A stretch of 64,000 nt of DNA. Source: Guyanagaster necrorhizus. Taxonomy: Eukaryota > Basidiomycota > Agaricomycetes > Agaricales > Physalacriaceae. Shown piece by piece: positions 35,102 to 46,620 of this stretch (position 1 is the stretch's first letter; each line of letters starts with the position of its first letter). The position numbers were made by a program, and so were the translations under genes. Below the pieces are notes generated by a model, which saw only the letters and a list, made by a program, of their open reading frames with translations, was not told the origin of the DNA and made no database searches. The stretch covers positions 366,750 to 430,749 of the forward strand of contig NW_025064894.1 in assembly GCF_019112545.1 (NCBI RefSeq), written 5' to 3'.

Positions 35102-37275
35102 TTTGGACAGGAATTTTTTCTAGGGAACACGAGGCTTTCCAAGGACTGGAATGCTGTATGGGGGGCCAGGAGGCCACCTTTATAAGTGAGCATGACCGTG
35201 TGGACTTGGCGTTTGACGAGTGTCCGCAACAAGGGGCGTGCACTCCGTGCATTGTTCATTCAAAATTCCTATTTCCCCTGTCACGTCGTACGCCTTACTC
35301 TATGCAACGTGCTTAATGACTATCGACACGCTCGTTGATGGCTCGTGAACGTATTTCTTCGTCATGAGAATTCTCACTTTTCTTCTATGCAGCATCGGAG
35401 GCGACAGCCGGCTTGTTAGCTGCAAACGTTCATGAAGTAGGCGTGTACACCATCTGTCGATGGCTTTTCTCCGTCACATTGGCCAAACTTTGGAAGCTCA
35501 AACGCCACTATAGAAGCCGCGTGTTCAAGATGTGATTGTGCTTGAGGACTCGTTACGGGTTCTTGGACAACGGTCTAGGACGATTCTTCACGAAGTCAAT
35601 GAACAGTGAAGGGGTTTAGACTGTGATTTTGCTTCTAGGGCGCGGCATAGATTAGGAACTGGCGGCGTTCTCATCCTCGCGTTGACCACGATGTCCGGTT
35701 TGAAATGGAAGCCAACAGCCGGCCAATGACAAGTTACATAAGTAAGGACTGCACTAGCTACGCCGTCTCGACTAAGCTGACGATATTTTTTTAGATGCCA
35801 ATACTTCTAAGTGCAACTTACAAGCCACAGTCACGCGGCACCCATTTTTGCGTAATAACGACTCGAAAGTAAGTTTACATTGTCGACTCCTGAAACGAGA
35901 TCCCAGCACATTTTGACTTAAGGCGCGTGGTTTGCAACGCATCTATACATCATGGTGCAAGATTTGCGTCCATCTAGGTCTCCTGATTTGGGCTCTAAAC
36001 ATACACATCAGGCTTCTCACCACTGTATGTATTTCTGTCCAGGCCTTCTAGACTTTTTTATGAACATCAAAACGGATGTTGCGACCTTCAGTCAACTTTC
36101 GAAGGAGGCCGACGTTGCATCTCCTAGCTTCAAAATTATCTGCCGATGACAAGGAGTAGAACAAACTCTCAGGAAATCGTCTTGGACCGTGTGTGCAATA
36201 CAGCCTTTAGATGACGCATGTATATCATTGTCATTCGTAATTTCGTGACCCCACCAGTAGCCGGGGCAATCCGGAAAGTATGGTCTTCTTAGAGTTCTGT
36301 CGGGATAAACCGAGGAATGAATCATGGCGAAGGTTATTGAACAATATGGAGTCTATCGATGAGGTTCTCAGGAAGATAATTTAATATCTGGACGATACCT
36401 TCAGCCGGTCCACGATGAAGAGGGCAGTAGTAGTTTGTTATGAGTGAAGCGGACTGGAAATTGAGTTTCACCATATATAAGCTCAAACGGCCTCACCAAG
36501 TTTCAAATACCCGAATTTTGCGTAATCCGCTCTCGAAGTTCATTATGAAGTACGTCCCCGTGCTTGACGGCGAGCATACTGTATGCAAATTGTATGTACT
36601 CTGGGACTTTTCGTTTCGATGAAGCGCTGACTTTGATGAATTCCAGACTTCAAAGGTCCACATGGATGGTCGAGTAGGAACAATGAGACGCTGTGTGCTA
36701 CGGTTGATTAGTATTAGCGATTTTTTGTGACTCCCTTTCGCCAGAAGAGTATCGAGATGATCAGGCCGAAAGCGTGTATTAGAGCGTGATTGCAACGGTG
36801 AGAGGCCCATGCTGGACAAATGCTGGTAACGCGGCTGCTCTTCAATCTCGAGGAACTCCGAGCATCAAAGTCTGGTCGACTTCTTCGGAAAGGAAATCGC
36901 CCTCCGGAAGGTAGTTGTTCGTCAATTTGATACAGTCCATATCATGATATTGATTGCAGACTCTGTGTTAACGTCCTCCGGAGTCCATATAAAGTCTCAG
37001 CGACGCGATACCGAAGTCTCGGGTAGGGAAATAAGGCCGATCTTTTTCACCATCAAATAAGAGCTGAAGCTGAAGACCGACATAGTACTTGTGTCGACTA
37101 TTATTTACCACAAGATAATGGTATACGTCGCCGAGATCGAACTACCGAGGGACCGACCCAGCCTTCCAGCACACTGAAGCATAAAGTTATACATCGCTCG
37201 CATTCGTTGGAGTCCTTAAACCTTCTGGAAGACGCTTGCCACAGACTGAGTAGAGTCGTCAGCGAATCATTATTG
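35102..37275. other. 2.2-kb gene-free stretch
   Basis: I see no gene. It contains one copy of a short repeat (36585-36655) that recurs near 39060. Small minus-strand frames at 36092-36325 and 36493-36819 have no recognised motif. Confidence 0.4.
36580..36655 (-). repeat. Short dispersed repeat, copy 1
   Basis: About 75 bp, centred on 'GATGAAGCGCTGA', matches 39058-39130 with a few substitutions. Read on the minus strand both copies translate to a similar peptide (K-x-x-x-SASS-x-RKVP-x-YIQ), so they may be relics of one exon. Confidence 0.55.
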
Positions 37276-38502
37276 CTAACATTTGGAACGGAGCTGGTCA
37301 GTGACATTAGGGTTACTACAGGGTCCTTCAGGAAGAAGCAGACAGAACTCACTGTCAACTATAAGAGTCTGCCCTAAGGCGTACGTTAATGGCTCATGTG
37401 TGACAGCGACAATTAGAGCATGAAAGTACCTGCCTGTTACGATGGCGGCCTCTTCTGAAGCCAAAAATGAGACAACGCGAGCGACCTCTTCAGGTTGAGC
37501 GACTCTTCCGAAAGACATTTGAGCTTTCATTATCTCGACGTATGCTCCAGGACCTGCATGTAGTAAATCTGCAAGTCGAGCATCCATTTGTAGAACTAGG
37601 TCAAAAGTGTTGGCCCTTCGTTCAGAGTTCTTCGTTGGACAGGGCACGCACGGAGAGGTGTATCTGTCACACCGGGTGCGTATCCATTGACTGTGATACC
37701 ATATTTTGCCCACTCACAGGCTGAGCGGGAAGAAGGTTAGAACAATCAGAGCGCATGAATAATAAACGACGTCGATGTACCAGCAATCTGGGTTAGGCCT
37801 CGTATGGCAACCTTGTTGGTACCAAGAGTGTTACGGTCTTTAAAACGTCAGTCGTGTTGGTACAGACACCAGGTCAAACCAAGCTCACTTGGTTTCTCGA
37901 GTAGAGAGCATGTGCCGATGATTCTACCTCCTCTGTTTTGCTTGATCATGGCCTTCGCGGCCGTTTTGTAGCATATCAACGTGCCTAGTTTATGTAGGTG
38001 TGGTGGAAAGGACAAAATGAATGAAGTCTCACTCTTGATATTGGGGCCGAAAACGAGTCCCCCACTCCTCGATAGATGCTGTGAATCGAGCCGGAAGTCA
38101 GTTTACAATGGAGTTAGTTCAATGCTAGCGGCTTACTATCCAGGATAGTGCGAGAACTTTGCGCAGCGACACCGTCATTCGCAACCTGATTAAGTTTAGC
38201 GTGCATACAGATACGTGGCGTAGTGGCGCTCAACATACCATTATATCGAGGGACCCAAAACGCGCCACAGCTTCAGCAACAAGATCTTCCATGTCTTTCT
38301 CTATCGATATATCAGCCGTAACTGCAATCGCAGTGTGACCAGTTCGGGTTATGTCAGAGACCAAGAGATCGAGAAGTGACTTCTGAGCCGCCAAGTCGCT
38401 GACTACAACCTGACAGCCATCGATGGACAAGCGTAGTGCAATCGCTTTGCCAACACCTTGGGCCGCCCCTGTGATTATAGCAGTCCTCTGAGCAGCAGAC
38501 AT
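37276..38502 (-). CDS. Short-chain dehydrogenase/reductase, probably decaying
   Basis: Exon 1 (38502 to about 38236) has the cofactor fold: 'TAIITGAAQGVGKAIALRL', 'VVVSDLA', 'ADISIEKDMEDLV', 'FGSLDIM'. Later exons give 'VANDGVAAQSSRTILD', 'IEEWGTRFRPQYQ', 'TLICYKTAAKAMIKQNRGG', 'RIIGTCSL', 'NKVAIRGLTQIA', 'WAKYGITVNGYAPGV', 'FGRVAQPEEVARVVSFLASE' and 'QTLIVDSE'. Odd points: the YxxxK catalytic motif reads LGTNK, so Tyr is absent; the NNAG-type motif is VANDG; one exon junction near 38030 does not keep frame with the obvious sites; and the last intron would need a GC donor near 37435. These suggest a gene losing function. Closest in style to fungal acetoin/diacetyl-reductase-type SDRs, by recall. 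Confidence 0.55.
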
Positions 38503-39598
38503 GAAGGATAGTCAAGGACAGGTCGATATAGCTCTATATGCCCCCCCCCCCACCCCCCCGGAGCGCCCACCAACGCCGGCGCACAGAGCGTTTCCATGAG
38601 GTCTGATGGAGTAGGTGAGAATGTGGACACACGCCCCTACAGTTCGCCTGAGGTGATAAGGCGCGAACACTATTCCACTTCCGTTGGTCACAAGGGAGGC
38701 CAGCAAAAATTTCATATCGGGCATATTTTTCACGAAGAAATCGGGCCGGCTCAGAAATCGAAGAAATCAGAACTTGGTTCTAATTGAACCGTGTTGGATT
38801 TCGGTAGCGGGCAGTTCATACGCCCACCGCCGTCAGAAAATAAGTACGCAAGTGATTAGAGGTGCGACCACTGACAAGCTTAGACCAGGCCACTGCGCCG
38901 AAAGAGATGGATCTGCAGGAGGATGTCCGTGGCCAAAATATTATGCTAGGAAAAGGCGCCAAGCAAGCACGATGCCGCAAAACATCAGGGAAAAAAACTA
39001 GGGAAGCCACAAGGCATCGGATCGGTTCCTTAGTGCAACACCAAGCTAGAGTGCTCGTACTGTATGTATCCTGGAACTTTTCGTTCTGATGAAGCGCTGA
39101 ATCTGGTGATTTTCAGACCTGAGAAACAGAGGGCGCGAACTTTGAACTTTGAACAGGGCTCGTAAGATTAGATTATGGACCTTGGTGAGAACGCGCTTCC
39201 TCAGTTGTCCAACCGAAATTGAACTTCGGCGGTTGGTACGCGTGTTGATCTGTCTTGCACGGGGATAGTCCTTGACGTAAATCATGACGAGGCAAAGTTC
39301 TTGATTGCAGCCAAAGCATGGGAGGGTCTTGATTGGAAGTGTCTGAGTGTCTGACTAAGAAAATCGCTAGCATGCATGTAGGATAAGCATAAATTCGTAA
39401 AGGTTGGTGCAAGCATGCCAAGTAGCAATCAAGGCGCTGAAGCGTCATTGTTATAATTTCAAAACAGGCCCGAAAGGTCGCAAGATCGGACTGAACACGC
39501 AACGTCGGCTGTCGTATTAGGGATTTCGTAAAAGAGTTTTGCGCAACAAATAACTTTCGGAATGAGGACCCGTACTCATCAAAACAAAAAAACACTAT
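38503..39598. other. Intergenic with poly-C tract and repeat
   Basis: Begins with a C-rich run at about 38541-38561. Holds the second copy of the short dispersed repeat (39058-39130). A minus-strand frame of 140 codons (39173-39595) just downstream of the next gene's stop has no motif. Confidence 0.4.
39058..39132 (-). repeat. Short dispersed repeat, copy 2
   Basis: Partner of 36580-36655. Shared core reads 'CTTTTCGTT' then 'GATGAAGCGCTGA' on the plus strand. Confidence 0.55.
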
Positions 39599-41853
39599 TC
39601 ACTTCCTACGAGGTCGGGGAGGCGGTACAATCATAGTCCGCTTCCTTGAATCTACAATGGCCTTCGCACGTTCCAACGCAGACATCCCATCCTGCTAACG
39701 CCAGTAGATCAATATCACGGCGGAGAACACAGGGTGTGTTACTTACGGAGGGTGTTGGTGTTGGTGGTGGTGGTGGTGGTGGCTGAGGCTTCTTTTCTTC
39801 TAACTCTCCTTGTCGCTTCGGATGACGAATCTTCACAGGCGGGGTTATGAATGGAAGGGATCGAGGTTAAGCTGAAGTCACTCACATAACGTTGTTCTTC
39901 GGCGGACCACGCCTTCTTCGGGAGGGGAACAGGTCGATTAAGGCCACGCCAGGCCTTGTCGAGAACCGGGCGCTGATAAAGAAATGAGCGTCAAGTTGTT
40001 TTGTCTTTAGGTACATTCATAGAAAGAGACTGACAAAGGGAGAAGACTCTTTTGCCTTGAGAGGTGGAGATCGTCCTGAGAGTTGCGAGCGTTTAAACTT
40101 GACAAACACGTTGCATCAGTGACACACTTGGACATCGAAAAAGTAGGCTCACAGGATTCCGCTGTTCAAATGTCCAGTTTAGTTTTCGCTAGTGATAACG
40201 CAGGAAGTAAAACAAGGCGACACTCACAGGAGTATTATCCTCACTTTGATTCGCATGGAAACCATCCCATCTTGAGGCGTACCGATGACTCTTCTGCGGA
40301 CGATCCTACACTTGGGGGTTAGAGTGGGGTCAGAGACGCCGGCATCGGGACGCTCACATCCCGAATATCTGGCTCTTCTTCTTCGATCGGCGCATATAAG
40401 ATATCCTTCTCGGCATCCTCAACCACATCGTCCAAGAATGATATCCAAGAGGAATTGTCGCTCTTTTTTAGGGAAGAAGCTATTGGCACCTAAAAGTCCA
40501 TGACGATAAGGTCTAACTTATAGAGGAATAGATACCAACCTTGGCATCTCGAATAGCCTCTAGGGGAATTTCTGGCATTTGACCTGTCCAGAGCGAAGAA
40601 GAATCGCTCTGTTCGAGAGTCCTAGACGGAATGGTAATATCGCTTGGAAGGTTCTCCTCTTCACTGTTAAAGTCGTTTATGGTTGATGACCCAACGCTGC
40701 TTGATAAATCGTGTTGTCGAGGCTGATAACGATGCTGGACATCCTCTCCCTAATAGCTCATAAGCAGGAGAGTCGAAAGACAGCGGCGAAGGGCTCACAA
40801 GCATGGGATAGTCTGACAAAGGCTCACTTGAAGCAAGGGTTTCACCATTTGGACTTGGTTCTAAAACGGTGTTCTCTTCCTGGAACATCATAAAACCCAG
40901 TCAAAGGATATAAGCGAAAGGATACTCACAGGCGAAAGATCATCGAGTTGAAACCCATTTTCAACGGTCGCGTCTCTACGTCGTCTCTGTTCATTTTCTC
41001 GCATTTTGGCGCGCATCTCAGCTAGAGTTGGGTACCGAGGTCGAGCTCTAGTAAAGCGCACCCCGTCTCGTCCACGATATACGCTTCTATCCTTCGCTGC
41101 CCATTGCTGTTCCAGCCGCTTGATGCCGGTCGAGATCTGCAACAGCGCTGTGCGTAACCGTTTGACGAGATCTTCAAACGGCATTCGATGTATCTCGAGC
41201 TGCGGCGAAATGACGTAACTCCACCCTGAGTTTTTGAGTGATTAATCCATCGAATGCAGAAAGGCAGCTCACCATCTACGACCAGCTTGTTACAATCTTC
41301 CCTCGTCTGCTCATCATTCAGCACCAGCTCACCATCACTCCCAACGTCCATACCCCTCGAGAGGATGAGCGCAATGGCCGTTTTGACTTTGCGCGCGACG
41401 GCCACCCTGAGGTATTTTTTCTTGTGCACAGTTTTCTTCGGCATCACCAAGTGCACGGGGAGCGATATACTCGATGCATCCGTCTGCTCCAAAGGAGAAC
41501 GCTTCAGCCTAGCGACGCGACTCTCCCAGAGCTCCACCGGCCTCTCGAACGTCACAACATTTTCCGGCTTGGTGAGGAAGCCAAACGGTATTGCTTTGAT
41601 GGACAAGAAAGGCTGCGATACGAGTGGGAGGACCTTGGGATTGACTTTGAGCGCGGGGTGTTTGGGGTCCAGCCGCACCGCGAAACGGTCTGAGATGGGG
41701 AATGCACCCGTCAGAGCGCCAGGCTTGCATCCGCGGAACTGCAAGTCCAGAAGTCAGACAAGCTAAAAACTGAAAGCAATATCTTTTGCTTACGACGACA
41801 GACGGTTTTCCATTGAGTTTGGGTAATTTGCTAAGCTGGCGACATTTGAACAT
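39599..41853 (-). CDS. Conserved basidiomycete protein of unknown function
   Basis: About nine exons, joined by short introns that keep frame. Exon 1 'MFKCRQLSKLPKLNGKPSVV' joins to 'FRGCKPGALTGAF'; the long second exon has 'ELWESRVARLK', 'VHLVMPKKTVHKKKYLRVAV' and 'RKVKTAIALILSRG'. Next come 'WSYVISPQLEIHRMPFEDLV', 'LRTALLQI', 'RARPRYPTLAEMRAKMREN', an acidic/Ser-rich middle, 'LDKAWRGLNRPVPLPKKAWS', a proline run (seven P after 'EKKPQ', from a GGT/GTG triplet repeat at 39755-39780) and a basic tail 'VPPPRPRRK'. The basic N-terminal part suggests a mitochondrial or RNA-binding role, but that is a guess. I know similar unnamed proteins in basidiomycetes; I do not recognise a named family. Total length about 560 aa. 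Confidence 0.65.
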
Positions 41854-42189
41854 AAAGATGGCATAAAGTAAAAGTGAGCCTATTCGTAGTTAGTGCTGTC
41901 GTGGCGTGCAATCATGGGTATTCACCTTATTTATGGATAAAATCAATTCGGTTCCTGTACACTGGCATTCGAGAATGCAGTATAGTCCGCCGTTCAGTGG
42001 GAGTGAAAGGAAAATGCGAGCTGGGCTTTCGTAGGCTGTTACGTTAGCAGAGGTGCCGATGTACGACCGCTGCATACTGGCCCGTAATGCCATACACGCC
42101 GCTTTCAAGCCGGAACGGCAGCATAACGGCAAGTTGGTTCCTGCTAAGCTTAAATATTTGACCATCCCGCCAGTATCCAGGAGCTTTTG
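41854..42189. other. Intergenic, one small open frame
   Basis: A minus-strand frame of 91 codons (41890-42165; 'MVKYLSLAGTNLPLCC…') has no recognised motif and sits in the likely promoter of the 39.6-41.9 kb gene. Confidence 0.35.
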
Positions 42190-43010
42190 ATAGTCCGACC
42201 TTGACTGGACAGAGGAAAAATATCCGACTTCAACTGAGCCTTATACTGCCCAAGATGTCGCTCCTCCAGAAGATTGTCCTATTTACTGCCAACCAGATCC
42301 TACTCTCCTCCCAAGATTCACGGAATTCACCCCTGGATTGGTCAATAGCCTCGACATCGGCGGCGTGTCTTGTCAGTCAATGCGGCATCACACTGAGGCT
42401 GCTTGTCTACCAGGTCACATCAGCGTGAACCATCAGTCTCTCGGTGAGGTACGAGGCGACTTCAACCTTACTGTATGAGAACAGATCGACGACCGATGTA
42501 CCGAATGTGTTCCCATCCTGACGAGGATATGGCGTATTCGGTATTATTTTGAAGGACGGATAATTTGAGTCCGCCATTCTGTAACTAAGAAACAAACTGG
42601 CGCTAAAACCATGGCCATCAAAATTAATGTTCATCGAATAGGCTACTGTCTCGCCCAGTGCAAAAAGAGACTGGGGGGATAAAATATGGGTTTACATTGG
42701 CAGGATACATTGCAATTGTAGCACAGCTGGGTAATCTCCTTATTACCCGGTCTTTTAGTTGTCTTACCAGTCCTTTATAGTCCGCTCTACGGATCCCTCT
42801 CGTCCGGGAAGAATTCTACTTCTTTCACCCGGTTCAAACTCCAAAACGAGAATCTTCCGTATCCAAGCCCGTTCAATCAGTTTCAGGCCAGCATACCGGC
42901 CGAGTCGTTTCTTGCATTGATAATCGTCGCCATGCTTTGCCAATCTACTTCCAGATTGCAGCGTCAGGAGTCCTCCTGACAATGAAAAAAGCACCGCGGC
43001 TGGTTTATTG
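42190..43010 (+). pseudogene. Family U copy 2
   Basis: In one frame, about 42236-42480: 'YTAQDVAPPEDCPIYCQPDP', then 'LLPRFTEFTPGLV', 'LDIGGVSCQSM' and 'ISVNHQSLGEV', ending TGA/TAA near 42475. After a gap, 42790-43000 again resembles the copy at 48.7-49.6 kb (both have 'SSGK' then 'DNE'-containing segments). No start codon or full exon set can be built. The family is unknown to me. Confidence 0.45.
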
Positions 43011-43800
43011 TCTTGCTTGAGGACGTAAAAAAATGCACCAAGAGACGCACGAAAAGAAAAGATCTTAACACGGAATTTTCGTTGTATTTCCACCGATTGT
43101 CAACTGAAGGGCGCAGCAGTCGATTTAAAAGCACCTTCCTTCCGACGGATCGAGAAGAATGTAAGACAGCGGATAAGTGAGTCAACGAAGGCGATTTCAT
43201 TCCTTTCCATCCAGACGCTTCTGTTTCTGTTTCCGAGTTAGGTTACTTAGATGAGGCCGTGGAGACAAATTTGTAGGGTCGCCGAACGTCTTGCAGTGAC
43301 TGCGCAGCTTTGATTGTGTGTTTCGAACAGAGACACGCAGAAGTCTCTGAAGGACAAAAATGAAAACAAAAATAAGGATGAACAGGCGAAATTCAGGTTG
43401 TATTCTCCCCGAAGGTCCTGGGCCTGTAGTCGTGATACCGTTGAGTTTTCGGTAAAGATATGTCATCGAGAACCAGAATAGTTAGTTCCTCCTTTACTTA
43501 TGCTGGCAATGCTTGACACTTATTTTTTGTGTTACTCTGGCGCCAAAGGTGGTATGCATGGATCTTAAGGCCATCTCCTTGTAAGCAATGCGCCACAAAC
43601 ACGTACAGTTAATGATGCCAATACTTGGGTAGGCCAATCACCACTTCCTGACGTGTTGGATTTTCTACGTTGACGATGATCCTTCTTCCATTTGTCTCGC
43701 AGTGCGCGCGAACACAATATTTTGCATCTTCTGACCATGATAATACCTGTTCTCCGCCTGTCCAAACGGCCATCCTTCTCCGAACCCCAAATGCTACACA
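43011..43800. other. Intergenic, upstream of esterase relic C
   Basis: No gene recognised. A minus-strand frame of 89 codons (43197-43466) contains a hydrophobic stretch 'LFILIFVFIFVL' but has no partner exons. Confidence 0.35.
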
Positions 43801-45820
43801 ATGAAGCCATATTCTCTCCCTTTGCTCGTCGCATTAACCATGCTCATCGTGGCGTCCGTTCTGTGCTCTGCTCTCCTGGCTGCTTCGGCCCCTCCGAGGA
43901 CCAACCAAGCTCATTGGAAGAGATGTTCCAGGGCTACAGCAAGACAAAATTCTTTGGAGGTGAGCCAACATGCTGCACGGCGATAGTCAAGGCTAAAATG
44001 AAGGCTAGGTATTCCATACGCCGAACCTCCGGTTGGATCCTTGCGTTTGGAGCATCCTGTATTGAAAACGGACATTGACGCCCAGACTTTTGGACTAGTC
44101 TGTTTACAGGAGGTGGACGCATCTACTTGATATCTGCTATCCTATCTTAATAGTGAAAAAAAAAAAAAACAGGGCGTTGTTACTGATGAGATGTCGGAGG
44201 ATTGTTTGACCGTCAACATTTTGCGGCCGACGGGGTTGTCTTCTGAGGACTCATTGCCCGTGATGTTCTGGTAAAATTATATCTTTCATTCATGTTGTCC
44301 TTGCGCTAATGGGGCCGAAGGATCTATGGTAGCGGCTTCTCCGGAGGCACATCTTCATCCTACAGTGGAAGCAATATCATTGCTCAGAGTGTTACCAGAG
44401 TAAATTTTCGCGTTCTATTTACATCTTCATGTCTAACTGCCTCCAGGGAACTCCCATCATCTATGTGAACCACAATTATCGGCTAGGGCCATTGGGCTTC
44501 CCTCAAGGACAGGAGGCTGCTGATAGAGGAGTGATCAATCTCGGAACTAGAGATCAGCTAACTGCCCTGGAATGGGTTCAACAGAATATTGGCTTGTTCG
44601 GTGGCGACAAAGCCAAGGTGCATAAATGCATGATATGCCGATTGTCTGGGATAACAAGTCCAAATAGGTGGGGAAAGCGCTGGAGCTATGTCGACAGGTC
44701 TGATGCTTCTAAACTCGTCGATCTCTAACTTGGCCTGGGCTGCGGTAGTCATTTCACAGAAGCCTTCATTCTGAATCCATGGTTATATCTCTGAGCCTGG
44801 TGCTGCATCCTCCACCGTCATTTATAATGGCATCTACGCGAGAATCCACCTGGGCAGGGTTTCGTAGGCTGCGGGTCTGTCACTGGTACGCAGAATACTT
44901 TTGACTGCCTGCAGACGACGAATTCGTCTGCTATATATCAACTTTTGCGTTGGCTCTTGAAGATAAACCTTTTAATCCTGTACTGGACAGTCCTTCAGGT
45001 CTTCTTCCCGATTTACCCACACGTGGGGGCAAAGGGCGAGTTTGCCACGATTCCCTTTCATTTCAGGCACGAACCTAGATGAAGGTATGATATGAACTCT
45101 CTACGAGGACTGGAACTCAGCGTTGGTGCTCATTAGGGACCGGTTTGCAGATAAGTAGCAACCTCACACGTACTCGGCGTTCCCTCCTTACATCTCTGAT
45201 GATATCAAGGACCGCCGCCTTTTTGGAACTGTACGCTGATGACTCCATCCTTGGGCTCACCGTACGGTACCGGAAGAAATGAAACCTGGCTGGCTCTAAG
45301 AAACTGGCATCCATAAGTTAGCATTTATTTCTTTTTCCCAATATGTCTTATATGGGAAGTGGATTTTTGCCCCTTTCACCCACGCCGTCTTGCCATACTA
45401 AAAAAAAAATGTTTTGCCAGTTCCTCATACAGCAGACATATAAACTTCATCTACGCACGACTGAATGCCTCCAGCGAGCCTGCTTCGTCGATGTTGTTGG
45501 CTGAGATGATGGTCGACGTTCGCCATGAGTCTGGATCCCAACGATGGTCAAGGGACGTCTCGTCTCGTGAGTCATTTTCCCCAAGTCGTCCTGTTGGTCG
45601 AATGCAATTGACAGGTCCCGGAGAAACGAGGTATAATAATTGAAAACTACCCGTTGAACTGATTTTTCTTCTCATTGATCGTGATGAACCCCCCGGTGCG
45701 CTTACACAATTGAATGGGGAAGAACCTGACTGAACTGTCATTCTGGATGACTATCGGGGCGGAACAGATCGAGTTCCTGAGGGAATGATGCTGATGATGC
45801 TGATGCCCTTCCACCGGTAA
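43801..45820 (+). pseudogene. Type-B carboxylesterase copy C, pseudogene
   Basis: This is the third paralogue, on the opposite strand. It keeps the true upstream start and signal peptide ('MKPYSLPLLVALTMLIVASV'), 'SEDCLTVNILRPTGLSS' (about 44195-44245), 'NHNYRLGPLGFPQGQ' and 'LFGGDKAK'. Damage: a deletion and frame loss in exon 1, a poly-A run (44156-44170) before exon 3, loss of the bases coding for 'VTIF' before 'GESAGA' (about 44670), stops and frameshifts in the long exon (44790-45070), a shortened next exon, and a lost catalytic-His exon start near 45425. The 3' end near 45740-45815 still shows 'TVILDDYRG'. It cannot encode a working enzyme. Confidence 0.85.
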
Positions 45821-45869
45821 AGCATGCACGTCTATTATTGGTCCTTTTTTTGCTTGGCGAGTTTTGATA

Positions 45870-46200
45870 TGGATCGCTTGTTCGTCCCATCTACTGCCGA
45901 ACAACAGATCCTACTCCCGCCTTAAGACTGATGGAATTTCTCCTTGTATTGATCAACGCTTGTCAGTTGATTGTGGTGGGACGACTTGCAATGTATGAGT
46001 GTGAGTGACATCTTTCCGGAGCGAAGTCGATATTATAAACATGTTATGGGGCGTACGCCGCTGTTGCGATAGAGTGCATCATCCAGGCCATCGCTGTTCT
46101 CCTAGGTCCCATCGGTGTGAACCATCAATCTGTCGGTGCACCTGCCTGCGTAGATATTCCGGATGTTGGGACCTGGGGCCTAAGACCTAAGTATAACATT
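45870..46200 (+). pseudogene. Family U copy 3
   Basis: Directly behind esterase relic C. The frame reads 'RPIYCRTTDPTPALRLMEF', then 'LLVLINACQLIVVG' (45880-46000), and further on 'IGVNHQSVGAPACVDIPDVG' (46110-46170). These match 'PIYCQPDP…EFTPGLVNSLDIGG' and 'ISVNHQSLG' in copy 2. No complete gene. Confidence 0.45.
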
Positions 46201-46620
46201 GTTCATCTGTGTCGGGTTTGCGAGTAAGAATGTACGCGCGGATGCTAACAGATATTTGCACGAGGATGGGAGGTTTCGTATTCATTGACGGTGCCGGATT
46301 GATGTGTGCCAAGAGGCCTCGTACAAGTGCATGTGACAAGTTGCTGGATTCTATATCCCAAGAAAGGGAGATTGGTCCCCATCGCGAAGTTTCGAGCAGC
46401 GAAAAGATGATCAACCCAAAGGAAGGAAGGGGAAGAATGATAGATACCATAAAGGCTGAAATAACGCAAAATGTCACACAAACAAGGACTTGGATACAAA
46501 ATTTTTCGTCAATTAAAATGGTGTAACTCCCCAACGCAGAGAACTCGAAACGAAAAAAAAAAAGGGCCGACGAAAGGCAAAAGAAGACGAAGTAGGGTAC
46601 ACGGTTGCAATTTTCTTTTT
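46201..46620. other. Intergenic
   Basis: 3' flank of the CFEM gene. Overlapping frames on both strands show no motif. Confidence 0.35.

Noticed and set aside
25168..38502. P450, esterase, alcohol dehydrogenase, SDR and transporter as a biosynthetic gene cluster
   Set aside because: No core synthase is present, the dehydrogenases are broken, and the transporter is over 20 kb away next to a housekeeping gene.
39755..39781. GGT/GTG triplet run as a stand-alone microsatellite feature
   Set aside because: It encodes the proline run of the 39.6-41.9 kb gene on the minus strand.
43197..43466. Small membrane protein gene on the minus strand
   Set aside because: Only one hydrophobic stretch, no homologous block or splice partner, and it lies opposite a family U relic.
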